DNA of 64,000 bases from Pseudobutyrivibrio ruminis CF1b (GCF_000424005.1 NZ_AUJB01000008.1:62001-126000); one strand, 5' to 3'. Counted from the stretch's first letter, positions 49,492 to 61,386 are shown. The notes: generated from the sequence alone by a model not told the origin. Made by a program: numbers and translations.

Positions 49492-51594
49492 ATGAGTCAC
49501 ACACATGAGCATTCACATGAACACTGTCACAGCCATTCAAGAAGCAGTAAAGGTTTGGAGCATATTCACTCACACAGAAACCTTATTGGTTTTGATGAGC
49601 ATGGAATTCCAACAGTCACTTTAAAGGCCAGCGACCATGGCGGAGAGAGCAGTCCAGAGGATTTCACAAGAGATTATATGAACGCTGTCCAGGAATACAG
49701 AAAGACATTCCCATCAAAGCAGGATGTAATAGATCAGACTCCAGACCCAGCAGTAAGAGAGATGCTTCTTAGAATGGAGCAGCTTGGAATTGACACAACC
49801 TTTGACAGATTTGATGCTCAGAAGCCACAGTGTAACTTTGGCTTGTGTGGCACCTGTTGTAAGGTCTGTAATATGGGACCTTGTCGTATCACTCCAAAAT
49901 CGCCTAAGGGAGTCTGCGGGGCAGATGCAGATTTGATTGTGGCAAGAAATCTACTTCGCTCTGCGGCAGCAGGAGCAGCTCAGCATGGAATGCATGCTCG
50001 TGAGGTTATGCTTGCTCTTAAGAAGGCCGCTGAGGGAGAGCTTGATATTCCTATTTTAGGAGAGCAGAAAATCAGAGCAACAGCCGAAGCCTTTGGAATC
50101 AGACAGAAGAACAGACAGCTTAAGAATGTTGCAAAGGATTTAGCAGATGCTTTGCTTGAAGATTTATCAAGAACAGTTCCAGCTGAGTACAAAACAATTT
50201 CAGCATGTGCATTGCCTGAGAGACAAAAGACTTGGGAGGAGCTTGATATTCTTCCTATCAGCGCATATCACGAGGTGTTTGAGGCTTATCACAAGTCGGG
50301 TTGTGCCACCGATGGAGACTGGAAGAGCATCATGCAGCAGTTCTTACGCTGTGGACTTGCCTTTACATTCTCTGGCGTAGTTGGTGCATCCATCGCCACT
50401 GATTCACTTTTTGGTGTAGGTGACAGAGTTACTTCAAAGGTAAATATTGGTGCCCTCGAAAAGGGATATGTAAATATTGCTGTTCATGGACATTTGCCTC
50501 TTCTTGTAAGCCAGATTGTGGCCGCAGGCAAGAGAGAAGATTTGATCGAGCTTGCAAAATCTAAGGGAGCAAAGGGAATTCGTTTTTACGGTATTTGCTG
50601 CTCTGGACTTTCAGCTATGTACAGAGACAGTGGTGTTATTCCTCTTTCAAATGCCGTATCAGCTGAGCTTGTTCTAGGCACAGGAGCCCTTGATTTATGG
50701 GTAGCTGATGTGCAGGATGTATTCCCATCTATTATGGATGTGGCAAAGTGCTTTAAAACCACTGTTATCACCACAAGTGATTCAGCAAGACTTCCAGGAG
50801 CTGAAAGATATGAGTATGATCATCACCACAGTAACATTGGTCAGACAAAGGAGCTTGCAGAAAAGATTGTAAGACGAGCTATAGAAAGCTTTGAAGATAG
50901 AAAAGGAATTCCTGTGTATATTCCACCATATGAGGTAGAGGCTGAGGTAGGTTTCTCTGTAGAATACGTTCACAAGAGATTCGGAAGTATGAAGCCTATT
51001 GCTGAGGCAATCAGGGATGGAAGAATCCTTGGCGTTGTAAACATGGTAGGCTGCAACAATCCAAAGGTGCTTTATGAGAAGTGTATTGTTGATGTGGCTG
51101 ACGAGCTTTTAAAGAATAATGTCCTTATCATCACAAATGGATGTGCATCCTTCCCACTTATGAAGCTTGGATATTGCGCTATTTCAGGTAAGGAAAAGGC
51201 AGGAGAGTCCTTAAGAGAATTCCTTGAGCCTGATTTACCACCAGTATGGCACGTAGGAGAGTGCATCGATAACACCCGCTCAAGTGGTATTTTTGCAGGC
51301 ATAGCAGGAGAGCTTGGCGAAGATATGTACAAGCTTCCATATGCATTCTGCTCACCAGAGTGGGGTAACGAGAAGGGCATCGATGCAGCACTTGGCTTCA
51401 GACTTAATGGAATCAGCTCATACCACTGTGTAGAGGCACCTATCTACGGTTCCCAGAATGTAATAGAGTTCCTTAAGCATGGCACACAGGAGCTCCTGGG
51501 TTCCACAATGAATGTAAATACAGACCCAACTGAGTTGGCTAAGAAGATTGTGGCTGACATGAAAGAGAAGAGAAAGCAGCTTGGATGGGACTAA
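49492..51594 (+). CDS. Carbon-monoxide dehydrogenase-like (CooS family) protein with altered C-cluster
   Basis: A 700-residue Ni-Fe CODH homolog with a His-rich N-terminus (11 His in the first 28 residues), possibly metal binding. Cys114, 119, 122, 123, 126, 131 and 142 form the B/D-cluster region. C-cluster ligands present: His (HGH 332-334), Cys369/370 (GICCSG), Cys521 (GCNNP), Cys551 (NGCAS), Cys591 (GECIDN), and Lys628. The family motif DVQC reads DVQD here: Asp409 replaces a cluster Cys. Normal CO oxidation is therefore doubtful. No cooC, cooF or acetyl-CoA synthase genes are adjacent; the partners are an SsuABC-type transporter and two small membrane proteins. Confidence 0.88.
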   Translation: MSHTHEHSHEHCHSHSRSSKGLEHIHSHRNLIGFDEHGIPTVTLKASDHGGESSPEDFTRDYMNAVQEYRKTFPSKQDVIDQTPDPAVREMLLRMEQLGIDTTFDRFDAQKPQCNFGLCGTCCKVCNMGPCRITPKSPKGVCGADADLIVARNLLRSAAAGAAQHGMHAREVMLALKKAAEGELDIPILGEQKIRATAEAFGIRQKNRQLKNVAKDLADALLEDLSRTVPAEYKTISACALPERQKTWEELDILPISAYHEVFEAYHKSGCATDGDWKSIMQQFLRCGLAFTFSGVVGASIATDSLFGVGDRVTSKVNIGALEKGYVNIAVHGHLPLLVSQIVAAGKREDLIELAKSKGAKGIRFYGICCSGLSAMYRDSGVIPLSNAVSAELVLGTGALDLWVADVQDVFPSIMDVAKCFKTTVITTSDSARLPGAERYEYDHHHSNIGQTKELAEKIVRRAIESFEDRKGIPVYIPPYEVEAEVGFSVEYVHKRFGSMKPIAEAIRDGRILGVVNMVGCNNPKVLYEKCIVDVADELLKNNVLIITNGCASFPLMKLGYCAISGKEKAGESLREFLEPDLPPVWHVGECIDNTRSSGIFAGIAGELGEDMYKLPYAFCSPEWGNEKGIDAALGFRLNGISSYHCVEAPIYGSQNVIEFLKHGTQELLGSTMNVNTDPTELAKKIVADMKEKRKQLGWD

Positions 51595-51733
51595 TAGAAC
51601 TGAGATGTGCTATTCCAGAACGGAATGGCAAAACTCTTTTTATGAATGTCCAAAGGTCATATTTTACTTCCAAATACACTGGCCTTATTGGTATACTTCA
51701 CATTGGAGTTTTAAATAATAAGGAGGTACAGAC

Positions 51734-52117
51734 ATGGCTTGTTTTACAGTGCCAGCAGGCGAGGCAGTAGTTACTACTATAGTTAAGAAGGTAATCGATA
51801 AAAAGGAGATTAAGGAAGGAACATCTACACCTAAGAATGGTATTCCATTTTCGCGTAAGCTTAAGTGGCTTTCAAACCTTCTCTGGGGTGGTTCTGTTCT
51901 TTTGGCATATGAGCATGTATGGCATGGAGAGGTAAAGCCTTTCTTCCCATTTCTTACAGCTATGGAAAATCCAGCAGACAAGGCAGAGATGCTTCATGAG
52001 ATGGGTACAGTAGGTGTTGGAATGGCAGTATTGGTTACTGCAGTTTGGATTGGAATTTGCGTAGCTGCTGACGTTATTGTTAAGCGTCCAGTTTCAAGCG
52101 CAAAGGCTTCAAACTAG
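51734..52117 (+). CDS. Small membrane protein linked to the CODH-like gene (1)
   Basis: A 127-residue protein not recognised by me. It starts MACFTVPAGEAVVTTIV and has two hydrophobic segments (WLSNLLWGGSVLLAYEHVW and MGTVGVGMAVLVTAVWIGIC region) separated by a charged loop. AAGGAGG lies upstream of ATG 51734. The 139 nt before it contain only a weak hairpin (51608-51630). It ends 11 nt before the next membrane gene and could form a membrane anchor or redox partner for the CODH-like protein. Confidence 0.72.
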   Translation: MACFTVPAGEAVVTTIVKKVIDKKEIKEGTSTPKNGIPFSRKLKWLSNLLWGGSVLLAYEHVWHGEVKPFFPFLTAMENPADKAEMLHEMGTVGVGMAVLVTAVWIGICVAADVIVKRPVSSAKASN

Positions 52118-52127
52118 GAGGTGCGTC

Positions 52128-52430
52128 ATGACATTATTGCTTACAGTATTTGCTGCAATCGTAACAACAATTCTCTGGTACAACAGAAAGAATAATGATA
52201 TGCAGCTTCATGTATTAATGTTTATGTTCTGGGGAGCATCACTTATGTGGTTTGTAGATGCTATTGCAGAGTACACAGAGCTTGGTGCAGATTATTTTGC
52301 ACCTGCAGTAGAGGATATGATTAATGATAGCTTCCTCGGATTTTCTGTTATTGCATTTGCACTTATCATCTGGGTGGTGTATTTGCTTATCAAGGATCCT
52401 AAGGGCGTAGTTAGAAAGTCTATTTCATAG
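52128..52430 (+). CDS. Small membrane protein linked to the CODH-like gene (2)
   Basis: A 100-residue protein with about three hydrophobic segments (MTLLLTVFAAIVTTILWY start, HVLMFMFWGASLMWFVDAI and SVIAFALIIWVVYLLI). AGGAGGTG precedes ATG 52128. No family recognised. Probably coupled to the previous gene. The operon ends in a weak terminator at 52440. Confidence 0.72.
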   Translation: MTLLLTVFAAIVTTILWYNRKNNDMQLHVLMFMFWGASLMWFVDAIAEYTELGADYFAPAVEDMINDSFLGFSVIAFALIIWVVYLLIKDPKGVVRKSIS

Positions 52431-52439
52431 TATAAATTG

Positions 52440-52470
52440 GCTCAGGGTATTTAGCTCTGAGCTTTTAATT
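52440..52470 (+). terminator. Weak terminator after the CODH-like operon
   Basis: GCTCAG (52440-52445) pairs with CTGAGC (52457-52462) with some inner pairing, followed by TTTTAATTT. Confidence 0.6.
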
Positions 52471-52609
52471 TGTGTTTAAAATGTGAAGTTTTTGTGAAAC
52501 ATATACAAAATAGCCAAACTTAAATTAACGAAAACGTCGAAATTGTATATGAGGTATTTACAAAAACAGGAATTAACTGTAAAGTATCTCTTGTAAACAA
52601 AACAAGTTC

Positions 52610-52728
52610 GGATTGTTACTGTAAGGCAGGCAAGACTGAATCGCCCAATTTATTTATAATCACTAGTGATTATGTTATTATCTTTCTTAGGTAATGTGTC
52701 GTGGGGCTGATTCGGTCATTTTTTTTAT
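52610..52728 (+). promoter_or_regulatory. LicT-type RAT site and terminator before licT
   Basis: GGATTGTTACTGTAAGGCAG and following GCAAGAC at 52610-52636 match the ribonucleic antiterminator recognised by BglG/LicT proteins. Its 3' end overlaps the left arm of a terminator (GACTGAATC at 52634-52642 pairs with GATTCGGTC at 52709-52717, then eight T). The intervening 66 nt are AT-rich. The stretch 52471-52609 probably carries the promoter; I see no clear boxes. Confidence 0.8.
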
Positions 52729-52757
52729 TTTAAATTTTTTAGAAAGAACTACTAAGA

Positions 52758-53591
52758 ATGAAGATTAAAAAGATTTTAAATAATAATGCAGCCTTGGCGG
52801 TGGATGACAAGGGAAACGAGGTAGTTTATACAGGCTGTGGCCTCTGCTTTCAAAAGAAAAGCGGAGACAAGCTGGACGAAAGCAAAATTGAAAAGACTTT
52901 CGTCATGGAAAAGCCTAGTGAGCAGTTCATGAAGCTGGTAGCTGAAATGCCTTATGAGCAGATTCAGGTAGCTGATGAAATTATCACATATGCATCTACT
53001 AATCTTGGTAAGAGACTTTGCAATAATATTTACATCACTCTTACAGATCACCTTGGCTTTGCCATTGAGCGAAGCAAGACAGGGACAGTTCTTAAAAATA
53101 AACTCCTTTGGGAGACTAAGAACTACTACAAGATAGAGTATAGCATGGGCTTGCATGCCCTTGATATTATCAAGGACAAATTGGGAGTTGAACTTCCAGA
53201 GGATGAAGCAGGGTTCTTTGCACTGCACATCGTAAATGCGGAGTTAGATGGTAATATGCATCACACCATGGAAGCTCCAGAAATTATTGATGATATAGTT
53301 AGCATCGTTAAATTCACATATAACTCAGAGTTAGATGAAGGAACATTTTCATATGAAAGATTCATCACTCATCTGAAATACTTTTTACAAAGAGCGGAGC
53401 GTAGTGCTTACTACGAGCCACAGGATGAAGAGTTATATGAAAGTATAAAAAAGAGATTTCCAGACGCATACAAATGTGCACAGCGCATTCAAAGCTATAT
53501 GGAATCCAGATTTCCGCAGGAGATCACGGACGAAGAGATGTTATATCTCACAGTTCACATCTCACGAATAACAGAAAGAGCAAAAGCTTAG
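52758..53591 (+). CDS. licT: BglG/LicT-family transcription antiterminator
   Basis: A 277-residue protein: N-terminal RNA-binding CAT domain (MKIKKILNNNAALAVDDKGNE start) followed by two PRD domains with the expected regulatory His residues (TDHLGF, GLHALDI, LHIVNAE, THLKYF, VHISRI). When the PTS substrate is present it is dephosphorylated on PRD1 and binds RAT hairpins at 52610 and 53591 to prevent termination. It is thus self-inducing and controls the downstream PTS. Confidence 0.95.
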   Translation: MKIKKILNNNAALAVDDKGNEVVYTGCGLCFQKKSGDKLDESKIEKTFVMEKPSEQFMKLVAEMPYEQIQVADEIITYASTNLGKRLCNNIYITLTDHLGFAIERSKTGTVLKNKLLWETKNYYKIEYSMGLHALDIIKDKLGVELPEDEAGFFALHIVNAELDGNMHHTMEAPEIIDDIVSIVKFTYNSELDEGTFSYERFITHLKYFLQRAERSAYYEPQDEELYESIKKRFPDAYKCAQRIQSYMESRFPQEITDEEMLYLTVHISRITERAKA

Positions 53592-53679
53592 GATAGTTAC
53601 GGCGATAGAGTCGGCTAAACCTGTACTTTAGTTAAGAAGTGTCTACATGTAGATACTTAAACTAGGTGCAGGTTTTTTT
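53591..53679 (+). promoter_or_regulatory. Second LicT-type RAT site with terminator, before the PTS gene
   Basis: GGATAGTTACGGCGATAGAG followed by TCGGCTAAACC (53591-53621) is a RAT site. The terminator AACCTGTACTTTAGTTAAG region pairs with CTTAAACTAGGTGCAGGTT and seven T follow (to 53679). The RAT starts at the last base of licT. Confidence 0.82.
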
Positions 53680-53727
53680 ATTGGTACTTTTCAGGTCAGT
53701 GCGCAGGACCTGTAGAGATATATTTAA

Positions 53728-57201
<3,474 letters not shown>

Positions 57202-57212
57202 TATAGATCTAT

Positions 57213-57242
57213 GGGCTGGCACTTTTGTGTCAGTCCTTTTTT
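57213..57242 (+). terminator. Intrinsic terminator of the beta-glucoside operon
   Basis: GGGCTGGCAC pairs with GTGTCAGTCC (two G-U pairs) and six T follow. Confidence 0.85.
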
Positions 57243-57306
57243 ATGGCATTTTATAATGGAAAAGAGTAGAATAAATTTCATTATAAGATTAAAGGTGGAT
57301 TTTGAA

Positions 57307-57816
57307 ATGAAATTTAAAAAGCTTTTGGTAGTGATGATGTCATTTGGATTAATGGTTTCTATGGCTGCATGTGGTTCTTCTAAAGATGAGGATATTATTG
57401 GTGGTGCTGATGAACCTACTTCTATTAAGTTGGAATCAACTGTTTTTGATAAGGAAGATAAAGAAGAGGAGACAGAGACTTCTGAAGTTGAAACTGAGGA
57501 AGCTGAGACTGAATCAGAGGTTATTTCAGAAGATCAGGCGCTCGAGGCTGTAAGAGCATACTGTATAGAAGCAATTCCTGATTTAAAGGATATGGAAGGA
57601 AGTGAAGATTTCACTACTTACTGGCAGGTAGAATCAAGCTCTGAAGAGCAGATTGTAGTTTTATTCAGATCTTATACTGGTGCCCAGGTGAGATATTATA
57701 TTAATCCAGCTTCAGGAGAGACTTATGTTACTGAGTTTGTTCAGGGAATCACTGAAGAGGAAGAAGAAACTGGAGAGACATTCAACATTAAAGATTACAT
57801 TTCTGATGCAGAATAA
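57307..57816 (+). CDS. Small acidic lipoprotein of unknown function
   Basis: A 169-residue lipoprotein with lipobox Cys22 (SMAAC). A Glu/Thr-rich linker (residues ~50-80) leads to a ~75-residue folded part (EDQALEAVRAYCIEAIPDL, TTYWQVESS, VRYYINPASGETYVTEFV), reminiscent of PepSY-like or small surface domains. AAGGTGG precedes ATG 57307. It is monocistronic between two terminators. I do not recognise a specific function. Confidence 0.7.
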   Translation: MKFKKLLVVMMSFGLMVSMAACGSSKDEDIIGGADEPTSIKLESTVFDKEDKEEETETSEVETEEAETESEVISEDQALEAVRAYCIEAIPDLKDMEGSEDFTTYWQVESSSEEQIVVLFRSYTGAQVRYYINPASGETYVTEFVQGITEEEEETGETFNIKDYISDAE

Positions 57817-57819
57817 AAG

Positions 57820-57850
57820 AAAGGTCTAGTCGTGATGACTAGACCTTTTA
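57820..57850. terminator. Bidirectional terminator
   Basis: AAAGGTCTAGTC pairs with GACTAGACCTTT around a 5-nt loop, with T-runs on both strands, between the lipoprotein and the convergent rrf2 gene. Confidence 0.88.
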
Positions 57851-57854
57851 TTAA

Positions 57855-58253
57855 TTAACCTACCAAATCACTGAGCTTTTTTCCATAGAAGAAGTCTCTT
57901 TCAAGCATATAGAACTCTGTCCACATAGGAAGTGTTTTGCAAATGCCTTCCCTTGGACATTTGTAATTTTCATCTGAGAGACAAGCTACAGGAGAGAGGC
58001 TTCCTTCCATAAGCTCTATAATCTCACCTACAGAGTATTCATCTGCCTGACGGGTGAGCTGGTAGCCGCCACCTTTTCCACTGACGCCTTTTACAAAGCC
58101 TCCGTGTACAAGTTCCTTTACTATAATCTCTAAATATTTCTTTGAAATATCCTGGCGCTCTGCAATATCCTTCAAAGGAATGTATTCCTCCTGGTCTTGC
58201 TGAGCCAAATCTATCATAACACGAAGTGCATATCTTCCTTTAGTGCTAAACAT
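57855..58253 (-). CDS. Rrf2-family transcriptional regulator (probable sulfur/Fe-S regulator)
   Basis: A 132-residue winged-HTH regulator (MFSTKGRYALRVMIDLA start, with the GKGGGYQLTR wing). Three Cys at 91, 99 and 105 (C-x7-C-x5-C) resemble the [2Fe-2S] triad of IscR (C-x5-C-x5-C); CymR, the Firmicutes cysteine regulator, lacks it. The ATG at 58253 has GGAGG upstream; TTG 58265 was rejected. The operator family described at 2868 occurs upstream of this gene and of seven sulfur transcription units, so it most probably represses them when cysteine or Fe-S supply is good. It could instead be an IscR type. Confidence 0.85.
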   Translation of the reverse strand: MFSTKGRYALRVMIDLAQQDQEEYIPLKDIAERQDISKKYLEIIVKELVHGGFVKGVSGKGGGYQLTRQADEYSVGEIIELMEGSLSPVACLSDENYKCPREGICKTLPMWTEFYMLERDFFYGKKLSDLVG

Positions 58254-58321
58254 TCTAACCTCCAAGTCCGCTTGTTTGCCGAGATTAATGAAACAAGCTC
58301 ATCTATTATTTATACTATAAT

Positions 58322-58341
58322 AACCTAGGTAAGTAGGTGTA
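58322..58341 (-). promoter_or_regulatory. Rrf2-type operator before rrf2 (probable autoregulation)
   Basis: Read on the minus strand, ACACCTACTTACCTAGGTTA contains inner-arm-like units ACCTA, ACCTA and AGGT. TTGCTT upstream and TATAG downstream could be the promoter. The match is poorer than at the other sites. Confidence 0.5.
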
Positions 58342-58412
58342 AGCAAGATGTAAATAAGTACGTAGCTATAAATCTATCTGATAGCCACCTATCAATTTAT
58401 ACAATTATTAAA

Positions 58413-58445
58413 CCTATTGACGCAGTAGGTAAATAGGTTTAAGAT
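58413..58445 (+). promoter_or_regulatory. Promoter with Rrf2-type operator, SGNH/cystine transport operon
   Basis: -35 TTGACG (58417-58422), 17-bp spacer, -10 TAAGAT (58440-58445). The operator covers -35 and spacer (58413-58437): CCTAT, TG, ACGCA, G, TAGGT, AA, ATAGG. Both outer arms are perfect. A degenerate AGCTAT stem-loop (58363-58387) lies upstream. Confidence 0.72.
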
Positions 58446-58493
58446 ACCAACATGTAAAGCAAACGCGACATAAAACCGAGAAAGGAGACAGAC

Positions 58494-59111
58494 ATGAAAA
58501 GTGTACTTTGTTTTGGTGATTCAAATACATATGGTTTGAAGCCAGATGGCAGCGGTAGATATGAGAAGACAGAAAGATGGACTGGTATACTTTCAGAACT
58601 TCTTGGTCATCAGGATTATGAAGTGATAGAGGAAGGACTTGTTGGAAGAACAACAGTATTCGAAGACAGCACAAGACTTGGCAGAAATGGTTCGAAGCTA
58701 CTTCCTATATTACTTGAAAGCCATGGTCCCGTGGATACAGTAGTGTTGATGCTAGGCACAAATGATTGCAAAACTGTTTATAATGCATCAGCTACACTCA
58801 TCGGCAGGGGCACTGAAATTCTCCTTAAACAAATCAGAGCAAACAATCCTGAGGCCGAAATATTACTCCTTTCTCCAATTTATTTGGGAGAGCAGGTTTG
58901 GAAAGACCAGTACGATCCTGAGTTTAATGAGAGGTCAGTGGTTACCTCCAAGGAGCTCAAGGCAGTCTTTAGAAAGCTTGCAGAGGAATTTGACTGTAAG
59001 TTTTTGGCAGCATCTGATGTGGCGGAGCCTTCAGAAACGGATCAGGAGCATATGGATTTGAGGGGACATGAGCTTTTGGCGGGAGCGATTTATGAGAAAT
59101 TGATAGCGTAA
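58494..59111 (+). CDS. SGNH/GDSL-family hydrolase
   Basis: A 205-residue esterase. Block I is FGDSNTYG with the catalytic Ser10, block III is LGTNDCK, and the DLRGHE segment near residue 195 holds the Asp and His of the triad. No signal peptide, so it acts in the cytosol. First gene after the Rrf2 promoter and in front of a cystine-type transporter; it might deacylate an O- or S-acetylated sulfur amino acid such as O-acetylserine. That is a guess. Confidence 0.88.
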   Translation: MKSVLCFGDSNTYGLKPDGSGRYEKTERWTGILSELLGHQDYEVIEEGLVGRTTVFEDSTRLGRNGSKLLPILLESHGPVDTVVLMLGTNDCKTVYNASATLIGRGTEILLKQIRANNPEAEILLLSPIYLGEQVWKDQYDPEFNERSVVTSKELKAVFRKLAEEFDCKFLAASDVAEPSETDQEHMDLRGHELLAGAIYEKLIA

Positions 59112-59136
59112 ATAAATAGAAAAGAGGAAATATATT

Positions 59137-60030
59137 ATGAAGAACAATTTAGTAAGAAAAATCACAGCAGCAACTTTAGCAACAGGACTTTTAGCAGCTT
59201 CACTTACAGGATGCGGTTCAAGTGCATCTACAAGTGAGGTGGCAGGAACAGAGGAAGAGACAGTAGAGGCTTCTTCAAATGCAGGCTATAGAACACTTGA
59301 TGAAATCAAGGAAAGCGGAACAATCAACATTGGTGTATTCTCAGATAAGTCACCATTTGGTTATGTTGATGAGAATGGTGAGTATGCAGGATATGATGTT
59401 TATTTTGCAGAGAGAATTGGAAAGGATCTTGGTGTAGAAATCAATTACGTTTCTACAGAGGCAGCAAACAGAATCGAGTATCTTCAAACTGGAAAGGTGG
59501 ATATTATCTTAGCTAACTTCACAGTTACTGAGGAGCGTGCACAGGAGGTTGATTTCGCTCTTCCATATATGAACGTGGCACTTGGTGTAGTTTCACCTGA
59601 TTCAGCAGTAGTAGAGAGCCTCGATGACCTTGGAGCGGATGACCAGATTATCGTAATTTCTGGAACAACAGCAGAGACATACCTTACAAAAAATTATCCA
59701 GACATCAAGCTCCAGAAATACGATGCATATGCAGAAGCCAAGACAGCATTCGAAAACGGCAACGGTGTGGCATGGGCAAATGATAACACAGAGGTTATCG
59801 CATTTTCACTTGAGAACGAAGGCTACACAGTAGGTATCCCATCACTTGGTGATCAGGACACAATCGCTCCAGCTGTAACAAAAGGCAATGAGACACTTCT
59901 CAGCTGGCTTAATGAGGAGATTGAAGCTCTTGGCACAGAGAACTTCTTCCATGCAGATTATGAGGCTACACTTCTTGATACATACGGTGCAGACTATGAG
60001 GATACATTAGTTCTCGAGGGTGGCAAGTAA
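59137..60030 (+). CDS. Polar amino acid (probably cystine) ABC transporter substrate-binding lipoprotein
   Basis: A 297-residue lipoprotein, lipobox Cys26 (SLTGC). The type-2 amino acid-binding fold is clear: INIGVFSDKSPFGYVDENGEYAGYDV start, VDIILANFTVTEERA, and SGTTAETYL. Fold and operon are those of PEB1/FliY/TcyA-like binding proteins. The Rrf2-type operator suggests cystine or cysteine as substrate. Two permeases and one ATPase follow. Confidence 0.88.
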   Translation: MKNNLVRKITAATLATGLLAASLTGCGSSASTSEVAGTEEETVEASSNAGYRTLDEIKESGTINIGVFSDKSPFGYVDENGEYAGYDVYFAERIGKDLGVEINYVSTEAANRIEYLQTGKVDIILANFTVTEERAQEVDFALPYMNVALGVVSPDSAVVESLDDLGADDQIIVISGTTAETYLTKNYPDIKLQKYDAYAEAKTAFENGNGVAWANDNTEVIAFSLENEGYTVGIPSLGDQDTIAPAVTKGNETLLSWLNEEIEALGTENFFHADYEATLLDTYGADYEDTLVLEGGK

Positions 60031-60071
60031 AAATCGTATATACGATATGAAAGGAACATTAACCTAAAGTA

Positions 60072-60731
60072 ATGGATAAGGATATTCTTATTGAATACCT
60101 TCCACTATATAAGGATGCACTAGTTTTAACACTTAAAATTGGTTGGCAGGGCATTTTCCTGGCCTTTGTAATAGGTCTGATTGGCTCTGCCATTTCCCAT
60201 TTTAAAGTGCCAGTGCTGAAATCCATAGTGGGAGTATATATTGAACTATTTAGAAACACACCTCTTTTGGTACAGTTATTTTTTATTTATTTTGCATTGC
60301 CAAAGGTGGGAATACAAATTACAGCTGAGACCTGCGGTGTCCTTGGCTTGGGATTTCTTGGTGGAGCATATATGATTGAAACTTTTAGAAGTGGTGTGGA
60401 GGCGATTCCTGTAATACAGACTGAAAGTGCTCTTAGCCTTGGAATGAATGATTTCCAGACATTGTGGCATGTAATTTTACCTCAGGCTATTTCCATAAGC
60501 GTGCCAGGTCTTTTGGCAAACGTGATTTTCCTATTAAAGGAAACCTCCGTATTTTCTACTATCAGTCTTATGGATTTAATGTTTACAGCCAAGGATTTGA
60601 TTGGAATGTATGCCAAGACAATAGAATGCCTATTCCTTTTGGTTGTGTTCTATCTGATAATGCTTCTTCCTATTTCTATCATAGGAGCAGTCGTGGAAAG
60701 GAGGATGCGTTATGGCCAGTTTGGGGATTGA
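60072..60731 (+). CDS. Amino acid ABC transporter permease (1)
   Basis: A 219-residue HisM/GlnP-family permease: VYIELFRNTPLLVQLFFIYF and the ESALSLGMNDFQTLWHVILPQA segment (by its ends ESALSLGMN and VILPQA), the EAA-like loop. It is 41 nt from the binding protein gene, across the palindrome CGTATATACG at 60035. It overlaps the second permease by 20 nt; the two form a heterodimeric channel. Confidence 0.92.
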   Translation: MDKDILIEYLPLYKDALVLTLKIGWQGIFLAFVIGLIGSAISHFKVPVLKSIVGVYIELFRNTPLLVQLFFIYFALPKVGIQITAETCGVLGLGFLGGAYMIETFRSGVEAIPVIQTESALSLGMNDFQTLWHVILPQAISISVPGLLANVIFLLKETSVFSTISLMDLMFTAKDLIGMYAKTIECLFLLVVFYLIMLLPISIIGAVVERRMRYGQFGD

Positions 60732-61386
60732 TGTTTTATTTAAAGGAACCAATTTTATTAGATTGCTTCAAGGACTATGGGTTTCAGTAGAAATCAGCTT
60801 GATTTCAGTTGCACTAAGTATAGTTCTGGGATTGCTGATTGGTGTTTTAATGACAGTAGACAACAAGCCATTAAAAGCAATCCTAAAAATATATCTGGAG
60901 ACAGTTAGAATCATGCCACAGATGGTTTTATTGTTCATAGTATATTTTGGAACTACAAGAGTATTTGGCTGGGATATGTCAGCAGAGTCCTCAGCAATCT
61001 TCGTATTTACGTTTTGGGGAACAGCGGAGATGGGAGACCTGGTGAGAGGTTCAATAAAGAGTATCCCAAAAATCCAGTTTGAATCTGCTTTTGCACTTGG
61101 AATGGATAAGATACAAACATACTTCTATATTATTCTTCCACAGACAATACGCAGACTGATACCACTTTCTATCAATCTTATTACCAGAATGATTAAGACT
61201 ACATCACTGGTTATGATGATTGGAATAGTGGAGGTATTGAAGGTAGGGCAACAGATTATTGAGGCAAACAGAAAGACTTCACCAAATGCAGCATTTGGAG
61301 TCTTTGCGGTGGTGTTTTTACTATATTTCGTTGTGTGCTGGCCTATTAGCAGGCTTGCCACATACTTAGAGAAAAGGTGGGCGTAA
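60712..61386 (+). CDS. Amino acid ABC transporter permease (2)
   Basis: A 224-residue HisM/GlnP-family permease: [18 protein letters not shown] and [22 protein letters not shown] segment (by its ends [10 protein letters not shown] and IILPQ). Start ATG 60712 lies inside the first permease gene. Its stop TAA overlaps the ATPase start by one base. Confidence 0.92.
   Translation: MASLGIDVLFKGTNFIRLLQGLWVSVEISLISVALSIVLGLLIGVLMTVDNKPLKAILKIYLETVRIMPQMVLLFIVYFGTTRVFGWDMSAESSAIFVFTFWGTAEMGDLVRGSIKSIPKIQFESAFALGMDKIQTYFYIILPQTIRRLIPLSINLITRMIKTTSLVMMIGIVEVLKVGQQIIEANRKTSPNAAFGVFAVVFLLYFVVCWPISRLATYLEKRWA

Noticed and set aside
51585-51770. 61-codon ORF between the CODH-like gene and the membrane proteins
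   Set aside because: It overlaps both neighbours in other frames and lacks a good ribosome binding site; the hairpin at 51608-51630 is more likely the content of the gap.
52495-52515. CcpA cre site upstream of licT (TGTGAAACATATACAA)
   Set aside because: The central CG of the cre consensus is missing and only the flanks match.
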